Positions 15,958 to 20,478 of a stretch of 20,478 bases of DNA are shown piece by piece. Position 1 is the stretch's first letter. Each line of letters opens with the position of its first letter. This stretch comes from a virus. The position numbers and the translations under genes were made by a program. The DNA lies in IMG/VR virus record IMGVR_UViG_3300010318_002262, positions 1 through 20,478 of that record. One strand, given 5' to 3'. Below the pieces are notes generated by a model. The model did not search any database. It saw only the letters and a program-made list of their open reading frames with translations, and had not been told where the DNA came from.

Positions 15958-15986
15958 ACCTTAACCTCCACTATATTTAATACACT

Positions 15987-16442
15987 ATGAGCACCAAACG
16001 ATTTTTCAAAACAGGCAACGCCAGCCGCCGCTACCGCAAAGACGGATTCGTTTTTGACTTTGAACCCTTGTTCTTCTCCGGCGGGTCCTGGCTCGGAACC
16101 CTTGTAGTTGACGACGGCAAGCAGGCGGAGAGCCTCGCGAAGTTCGGACCTCCGGTCTACGAAATTGAAGAAGCCGAATACGAGGAGCTAAAAAAAAAGC
16201 AGAACTCGAACAATCTCGTCTCCTCGCAGCCGCAGACGCAGACGAACGAGAGCGAAAGCAGCGAGCCCGAGAGTGCTCCTTCTGTGGCCGAGAGCCTGGA
16301 AAGTGAGTTGGGTTTCTCCAAGGTGAAGGAAGACTCCGACATCCCAGAGGAAGTGAAACCCAAAAACCAACCCATGCCCCAGGAACCCGAGACGTTCTCC
16401 GGGGAAGACCAAGAACAAGAGAGCCTCGGCCTGGATGACTAA
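15987..16442 (+). CDS. Small post-capsid protein with acidic tail, unknown function
   Basis: This 151-aa protein has a compact N-terminal part (about residues 1-68) ending YEIEEAEYEELKKK. Small phage proteins encoded just after the capsid gene often have this kind of ending, with an EEYE and Lys-run. The rest is disordered and rich in Ser, Glu, Gln and Pro (SESSEPESAPSVAESLESEL). A head-completion or decoration role is possible but unproven. Nine A's at 16190-16198 encode the Leu-Lys-Lys-Lys stretch and include A AAA AAG, the dnaX-type slippery heptamer. A -1 shift there would give a shorter helical tail ending in CSFCGREPGK. The zero frame keeps the high GC at third positions usual here and runs up to the next gene, so it is the main product. 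The start ATG at 15987 follows an AT-rich TATATTTAATA. Confidence 0.7.
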   Translation: MSTKRFFKTGNASRRYRKDGFVFDFEPLFFSGGSWLGTLVVDDGKQAESLAKFGPPVYEIEEAEYEELKKKQNSNNLVSSQPQTQTNESESSEPESAPSVAESLESELGFSKVKEDSDIPEEVKPKNQPMPQEPETFSGEDQEQESLGLDD

Positions 16443-16451
16443 CCAACGACT

Positions 16452-18620
16452 ATGGTCGAAACGCTTACAGTTAATGTCAGGCTCCCTGATGGGAGCGTCG
16501 AAAAACGCGAACTTACCTTGACTCCGAGGCAGGATGTCAAATCCAACGCCGCTGGACAACTCGTTGTCAGTGGGGCTACCGATGAAATTGTCCTCCTCAA
16601 CGCCACCCTAGCCAACATCGCGGCGAACACGGTCGAGGTGACTGGCCCTGCTTTGGGGGAGACTACGGACGGGAAACTGGTGCGACTGCCTGCGGGGAGT
16701 GTAGCTCCTGTGGATAACGGTGCTTGGATTGAAGTGGGTGCGGAGGTTGAATGGACAGAGATTACTGGTAAGCCAGCGACATTCGACCCATCAGCACATA
16801 CTCACACTGAAGCTGACATCACCGATTTGGATAAATATACCACTGCGGCAGTGGATTCATTTTTAGCAGCTAAGTCCGACACCGGCCACACCCACACCGA
16901 GTCAGACATCACTGACTTAGACAAATACACTCAGGCTCAGGTGGATGCACTTATTGCAGGAGCAGGAGACATCTTTGCGTTGGATGTAAACACAACGGCT
17001 GCTGAGTTTACATCAGCTCCAGCAAACACCATTTGGGTCGCTCGCTCAGGAGGACTTCAAGACCTACTTTTGAATGGTGTCCCTTTGGTTAACACACAAA
17101 TGGTGATAAATTTGTCTGGTAGCACACTGTTCATAAATTCTGATGGTGTTCCAGCTGATTCAGGAAGCATCAGGGTATGGGGAAGTGCATTAGTCAGCTA
17201 TAACGGTTCAACAGTAAGTATTGCAGAAACACTAATACCAATAAGTTCAGTTAATGGGTTGTTGAGTCAGCTAAACTCAAGATCACCTTTAAACCACACC
17301 CACATTGAGTCAGACATCTCGGACTTAGACAAATACACTCAGGCTGAAGTTGATTCAGCTTTAGCGGGTAAAGCAGATACAGCGCACACCCATGTTGTAG
17401 CCGACATCACAGACGCAGGAACATTCGGCAAGACGTTGCTTCAAGCTGAGACACTAGCCGAAGCGCAGACTAAATTTCCAAGCTCGGAGATTACATTCTT
17501 TGCATTAACCGATGAATCAACCACTAGTAAGCGTGTTGTCGGTTCCTTGGCTGGTGCCGACACTCCTGCACTTTGTGCTTATGCTCAAATTGGAAGTGTA
17601 GTAACCGTGATTGGGAGCTTTGCGTTTTATAACAACTCCCTCGAATCAGTCACAATTCCAGACTCAGTGACCTCGATTGAAATTAGTGCGTTTCGTAGCA
17701 ACAACCTCACATCGGTCATAATTCCAGATTCAGTGACCTTTATTGGGAGCTTTGCGTTTGCTTTCAACTCCCTCACATCAGTCATAATTCCAGATTCAGT
17801 GACTGAGATTGATGAATCTACGTTTAATTCCAACAACCTCGAATCAGTCCTAATTCCAGATTCTGTGACTGAGATTAGAACCAGTGCGTTTAATTCCAAC
17901 AACCTCCAATCAGTCACAATTCCAGACTCAGTGACTGAGATTGGGAGCTTTGCGTTTTATAACAACTTACTCACATCGGTCATAATTCCAGATTCAGTGA
18001 ACACGATTGGAACCAGTGCGTTTAGCGACAACAACCTAGAATCGGTCATAATTCCAGATTCAGTGAACACGATTGGAACCAGTGCGTTTAGCGACAACAA
18101 CCTAGCATCAGTGACAATTCCAAATTCAGTGACTGAGATTAAAAGCGCTACGTTTATTAACAACTCCCTCGAATCAGTCACAATTCCAGACTCAGTGACC
18201 TCGATTGGAATTAGTGCGTTTCGTAGCAACAACCTCCAATCAGTCATAATTCCAGATTCAGTGACTGAGATTGGAACCAGTGCGTTTCGTGACAACAATC
18301 TCACATCGGTCATAATTGGAAATTCAGTGACCTCGCTTGGGGGCAGTGCGTTTAGCGACAACAACCTAGCATCAGTGACAATTCCAGATTCTGTGACTGA
18401 GATTGGAAGCTATGTGTTTTTTAACAACTCAACCTTAAACGATGTAACGGCTAACGTCACAAAGACTGTTTTTGATACAGGTTCCAATATCTTAAGGAGG
18501 ACAGCAGAACCTCTCACTCTTCGAGTTCCTACGGGTGACACGACATGGGATGCTCTTGAAGCAAGCCCCACGCCGCTATCGTATCAGGGGAATGATAATG
18601 TAATCATTGAGAGAATTTAG
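16452..18620 (+). CDS. Tail fibre / adhesin with BspA-type leucine-rich repeats
   Basis: This 722-aa protein is the likely receptor-binding fibre. The N-terminus (about 1-100) would attach to the tail. Four HTHxxxDI-type linkers, common in phage fibres, follow at about residues 116, 146, 282 and 312 (for example HTHTESDITDLDKYT). Between the second and third is a globular segment. Residues 387-658 contain twelve 22-residue repeats of the pattern SAFxxNNLxSVxIPDSVTxIG, the BspA/LRR_5 type known from bacterial surface adhesins and protist surface proteins. A short C-terminal domain closes the protein. The repeats vary at x positions but two neighbours are almost identical in DNA. The repeat part is clearly more AT-rich than the head genes, which suggests acquisition. 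The next genes encode a sulfotransferase and a DUF4376 fibre-associated protein, so this is a host-interaction block. Confidence 0.85.
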   Translation: MVETLTVNVRLPDGSVEKRELTLTPRQDVKSNAAGQLVVSGATDEIVLLNATLANIAANTVEVTGPALGETTDGKLVRLPAGSVAPVDNGAWIEVGAEVEWTEITGKPATFDPSAHTHTEADITDLDKYTTAAVDSFLAAKSDTGHTHTESDITDLDKYTQAQVDALIAGAGDIFALDVNTTAAEFTSAPANTIWVARSGGLQDLLLNGVPLVNTQMVINLSGSTLFINSDGVPADSGSIRVWGSALVSYNGSTVSIAETLIPISSVNGLLSQLNSRSPLNHTHIESDISDLDKYTQAEVDSALAGKADTAHTHVVADITDAGTFGKTLLQAETLAEAQTKFPSSEITFFALTDESTTSKRVVGSLAGADTPALCAYAQIGSVVTVIGSFAFYNNSLESVTIPDSVTSIEISAFRSNNLTSVIIPDSVTFIGSFAFAFNSLTSVIIPDSVTEIDESTFNSNNLESVLIPDSVTEIRTSAFNSNNLQSVTIPDSVTEIGSFAFYNNLLTSVIIPDSVNTIGTSAFSDNNLESVIIPDSVNTIGTSAFSDNNLASVTIPNSVTEIKSATFINNSLESVTIPDSVTSIGISAFRSNNLQSVIIPDSVTEIGTSAFRDNNLTSVIIGNSVTSLGGSAFSDNNLASVTIPDSVTEIGSYVFFNNSTLNDVTANVTKTVFDTGSNILRRTAEPLTLRVPTGDTTWDALEASPTPLSYQGNDNVIIERI
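17610..18425 (+). repeat. Twelve 66-bp repeats encoding leucine-rich repeats
   Basis: The unit is 66 bp (22 codons), centred on ATTCCAGATTCAGTGA. Repeats differ mainly in the codons before NNL and after PDSV. Units at 17976-18041 and 18042-18107 differ at a single base, showing a recent tandem duplication. Such an array can gain or lose units by recombination, changing fibre length. Confidence 0.92.
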
Positions 18621-18621
18621 T

Positions 18622-19422
18622 ATGAGTAAAACAATCCATTACACATCAGGACTTCCAAGAGCCTGCTCAACTCTCTTGCAGAATCTCCTTGCACAGAACC
18701 CAGAAGTCCATGCTACGGCGACCAGCGGAGTGCATGAGATCATGTATCTGTCTAAGGCGTTCTTTAAGACTGACGAGTTTCGCACTATTCCGAATCCGAA
18801 CGATGGTGAAAAGTTGTTCGGTGACTTTATGCGAGCAGGTATAACTAACGCATTTAACAACGTGACGGATCGCCCTATTGTGGTAGACAAATGTCGCAGT
18901 TGGATTGGTAGTGCTTCCCTACTGTTCAAGCTGTTTCCAGATGCAAAACTATTGATACCTGTTCGTGATATTCGCGGGGTGCTTTCAAGCATGGAAAAGA
19001 AGTTCCAGAAGCATCCAGAGTTTCGGATGGAAACGAGCCAGAAAGACACGGCCAACATTCAGACTATTGAAGGTCGTGTAAACTTCTGGCTACAACAACC
19101 ACCTGTTGGTATTGCTATCCAACGCATCCATGAGATTGCACGTCTTCACAAAGATAGGGTTCACTTTGTTCATGCAGAAGACCTGACCAGCGACCCGCAA
19201 GAAACGATGAACAGAGTGTGGAGTTACTTGGGTATGGAGCCATTTATACATAACACCACCAACCTAGAGCAATACACACAAGAGCATGACCTTGGATGGC
19301 CTTTCGGGGATCACATCATTCGACCAGAGATTAAACCCCTTACACCAGACTGGCAGGATACTCTTGGTCGCCAGCTTTCGGAAACACTCAATCAGAAATT
19401 TAACTGGATCAATCAATTATGA
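18622..19422 (+). CDS. PAPS-dependent sulfotransferase
   Basis: This 266-aa protein looks like a cytosolic-fold sulfotransferase, which moves sulfate from PAPS to a sugar, tyrosine or small molecule. The 5'-phosphosulfate loop is SGLPRACSTLLQNLL (residues 9-23). The 3'-phosphate-binding segment is PVRDIRGVLSS, with R115 and S122/S123. Between them is VVDKCRSW (88-94). The later part has the HAEDLTSDPQETMNRVWSYL pattern common in the sulfotransferase family. The frame opens at a TTG at 18607, but the ATG at 18622, one base after the fibre stop, fits better. It overlaps the next gene by 4 bases (ATGA). The position between fibre and fibre-associated gene suggests it acts on the fibre or on host surface glycans; the substrate is not readable. 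Confidence 0.88.
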   Translation: MSKTIHYTSGLPRACSTLLQNLLAQNPEVHATATSGVHEIMYLSKAFFKTDEFRTIPNPNDGEKLFGDFMRAGITNAFNNVTDRPIVVDKCRSWIGSASLLFKLFPDAKLLIPVRDIRGVLSSMEKKFQKHPEFRMETSQKDTANIQTIEGRVNFWLQQPPVGIAIQRIHEIARLHKDRVHFVHAEDLTSDPQETMNRVWSYLGMEPFIHNTTNLEQYTQEHDLGWPFGDHIIRPEIKPLTPDWQDTLGRQLSETLNQKFNWINQL

Positions 19423-20006
19423 AATACGCAATTCAAGGCCCACTCGGAGCCATTAACCGCATATCGGATACAGAACCCGATTTTGTAGTCGAGAACGCCA
19501 CAGTCGTAGAAATTACCGACGAACAAGCATCTACTGTTCAGGCAGGTCGTGAATCGTATCCAAAGCAACTCTACGCCATCGAAAACGGTGAGTTGGTCGA
19601 TTTTCGTGAGTATCTGAAACAACAAAATTTCCTCGATCAACCTCTTGGAGAAGCGAAGGTATTTAAAGTTTCTGAATTAGCCAACGCCCGCTACCAAGAA
19701 GAAGTCTCAGGCTTCACGATAAGCGGCACTGGCACGGCTCTGGATGGGGCGTTCATTCGCACAGATCGGGAAGTGAGTCAGGCAAAGATCACTCAAGGTG
19801 CAATTGCAGCTACGATCAACCCTGCCTACACAACAGACTGGCAGATGGCCGATGGCTCTATTGTGACTCTGGACGCAAACGCAATCCTCCTAATCTCGAC
19901 CAAGTTCTCTGAGTTTGAGCAGGCTGGACGGACGAAGTTCAAGACTCTCAAGGCACAAGTGGACGCCGCAACCACGGTCGAAGAATTGGCCGCTATGACT
20001 TGGTAG
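19419..20006 (+). CDS. DUF4376-domain protein, probable tail fibre accessory
   Basis: This 195-aa protein ends in a DUF4376 domain (about 115-195), which shows AKITQGAIAATINP, then WQMADGSIVTLDANAILL and a helical tail RTKFKTLKAQVDAATTVEEL. DUF4376 is found in phage tail fibre and fibre-assembly proteins. The N-terminal part (MKYAIQGPLGAINRI, and YPKQLYAIENGELVDF) resembles the short start of fibre assembly chaperones. It may cap or fold the fibre, or be a separate tail component. It overlaps the sulfotransferase stop by ATGA, so translation is probably coupled. The base composition is closer to the core genes than its two upstream neighbours. Confidence 0.75.
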   Translation: MKYAIQGPLGAINRISDTEPDFVVENATVVEITDEQASTVQAGRESYPKQLYAIENGELVDFREYLKQQNFLDQPLGEAKVFKVSELANARYQEEVSGFTISGTGTALDGAFIRTDREVSQAKITQGAIAATINPAYTTDWQMADGSIVTLDANAILLISTKFSEFEQAGRTKFKTLKAQVDAATTVEELAAMTW

Positions 20007-20007
20007 A

Positions 20008-20367
20008 ATGTGTATGAAACAACTCCTCGAACAACCATGGGTCCAAAGATTCCTGCCAGCCGTCATTATGGCGGCGTTTGTCGTCGGTGGTGTCTGGTGG
20101 CAACTGAGTGACTTGAAAACGGACTTCGATCACTTTCAGGACGACATGGAAATCCTCAAAATCGACCAGGCCAAGGACAATGACTTTCGGGCTTCGGGCG
20201 AGCAGTTCTTCCAGCGCGACGGAACACAGCTTGAGTTACGTACCCGCGATTACACCGACCAACAGATCCGGGATTCACTGGTGTCCATCGGCAGCACTCT
20301 GACCAAACTGGAATCGGCCATCGTCCGCGTGAACGACAAGATCGACGAGCTGGCGATGCGGCCCTAA
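20008..20367 (+). CDS. Single-pass membrane protein with coiled coil (possible i-spanin)
   Basis: This 119-aa protein has one N-terminal membrane segment (about residues 15-33, RFLPAVIMAAFVVGGVWWQL) followed by a charged helical, coiled-coil-like domain to the end. The start is ATG at 20008 or ATG at 20014; both give the same membrane segment. With a lipoprotein gene starting 4 bases after its stop codon, this could be the inner-membrane partner of a spanin pair that disrupts the outer membrane during lysis. It could equally be a holin-associated or other small membrane protein. The spanin call rests on topology and neighbours only; no lysin is inside the window. Confidence 0.7.
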   Translation: MCMKQLLEQPWVQRFLPAVIMAAFVVGGVWWQLSDLKTDFDHFQDDMEILKIDQAKDNDFRASGEQFFQRDGTQLELRTRDYTDQQIRDSLVSIGSTLTKLESAIVRVNDKIDELAMRP

Positions 20368-20371
20368 CTCT

Positions 20372-20478
20372 ATGAAAACACAAATCCAAACCCTTGCAGC
20401 CCTGAGCTGCCTCACAGTGCTCGCACTGTTCTCCGGATGCGCCTCGACGGGCGAGCAATCTGTTACCCGCGACGACAT
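20372..20478 (+). CDS. Lipoprotein, 5' part only (possible o-spanin)
   Basis: The first 35 codons are seen and the gene runs off the window. It begins MKTQIQTLAALSCLTVLALF and then SGCASTGEQ: a basic start, a hydrophobic stretch and a lipobox-like FSGC with the Cys at residue 23. This is a lipoprotein signal peptide. Its position directly after the membrane-anchored coiled-coil gene suggests an o-spanin, but other phage lipoproteins (for example superinfection-exclusion proteins) would look the same in this short part. Confidence 0.6.
   Translation, partial: MKTQIQTLAALSCLTVLALFSGCASTGEQSVTRDD

Noticed and set aside
17957-18364. Minus-strand open frames over the leucine-rich repeats (also 17627-17917)
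   Set aside because: They are repetitive only because the plus-strand repeats are; no independent start signal or motif.
17610-18425. CRISPR-like regular array
   Set aside because: The 66-bp units are coding, in frame and contiguous, with no spacer/repeat alternation and no cas genes.
17610-18425. Diversity-generating retroelement variable region
   Set aside because: No reverse transcriptase or template repeat is in the window, and the differences between repeats are not limited to template adenines.

Overview
This window is about 20.5 kb of a tailed, probably temperate, double-stranded DNA phage in its free (unintegrated) arrangement. It runs from a replication module, through a minus-strand integrase and an attP site, into the DNA-packaging, head, receptor-binding and possibly lysis genes. 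Almost all of it is coding. The layout (family A DNA polymerase, primase-helicase, terminase, a portal of about 780 aa, scaffold, large capsid protein) is podovirus-like, but no tail tube, sheath or tape-measure gene falls in the window, so the morphotype is inferred.

Layout. 50-4917 (+): family A DNA polymerase with 3'-5' exonuclease, a nucleotide-metabolism-like fusion protein (DUF4406 + DUF6378), and a large AEP-type primase/SF3 helicase, closed by a hairpin terminator. 4987-6144 (-): tyrosine recombinase. 6145-6438: attachment region holding a 45-bp 3' half of a tRNA-Cys gene, the likely attP core, and short repeats that could be integrase arm sites. 6439-9563 (+): two small genes of unknown function, then small and large terminase subunits, with a terminator folded over the terminase stop codon. 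9596-15825 (+): a small acidic protein, a small HTH-like protein, portal, scaffold-like protein and major capsid protein, followed by a strong terminator. 15826-15986: a noncoding gap with a long two-part hairpin. 15987-20006 (+): a small post-capsid gene, a 722-aa tail fibre/adhesin with twelve 22-residue BspA-type leucine-rich repeats, a PAPS-type sulfotransferase, and a DUF4376 tail-fibre-associated protein. 20008 to the end: a membrane-anchored coiled-coil protein and the start of a lipoprotein, which may be a spanin pair.

How the parts work together. The polymerase and primase-helicase would copy the genome. The integrase would recombine the tRNA-Cys half-site with the host tRNA gene. 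The packaging and head genes are tightly packed, with 1-26 bp overlaps, and look co-transcribed. A 20-bp motif (TGTTACCT followed by an A/T-rich core and AGRT) occurs immediately upstream of three genes that could head transcription units: 6808, 9596 and the capsid gene.

Host. Core genes are fairly GC-rich, and nearly every start codon lacks a Shine-Dalgarno sequence. The integrase C-terminus resembles, from memory, integrases of Verrucomicrobiota and relatives. A marine or aquatic host of the Verrucomicrobiota/PVC type is therefore my best guess, held weakly. From about 16.9 kb to 19.4 kb the DNA is visibly more AT-rich than the rest, which suggests that the fibre repeats and sulfotransferase form an acquired receptor-interaction module.
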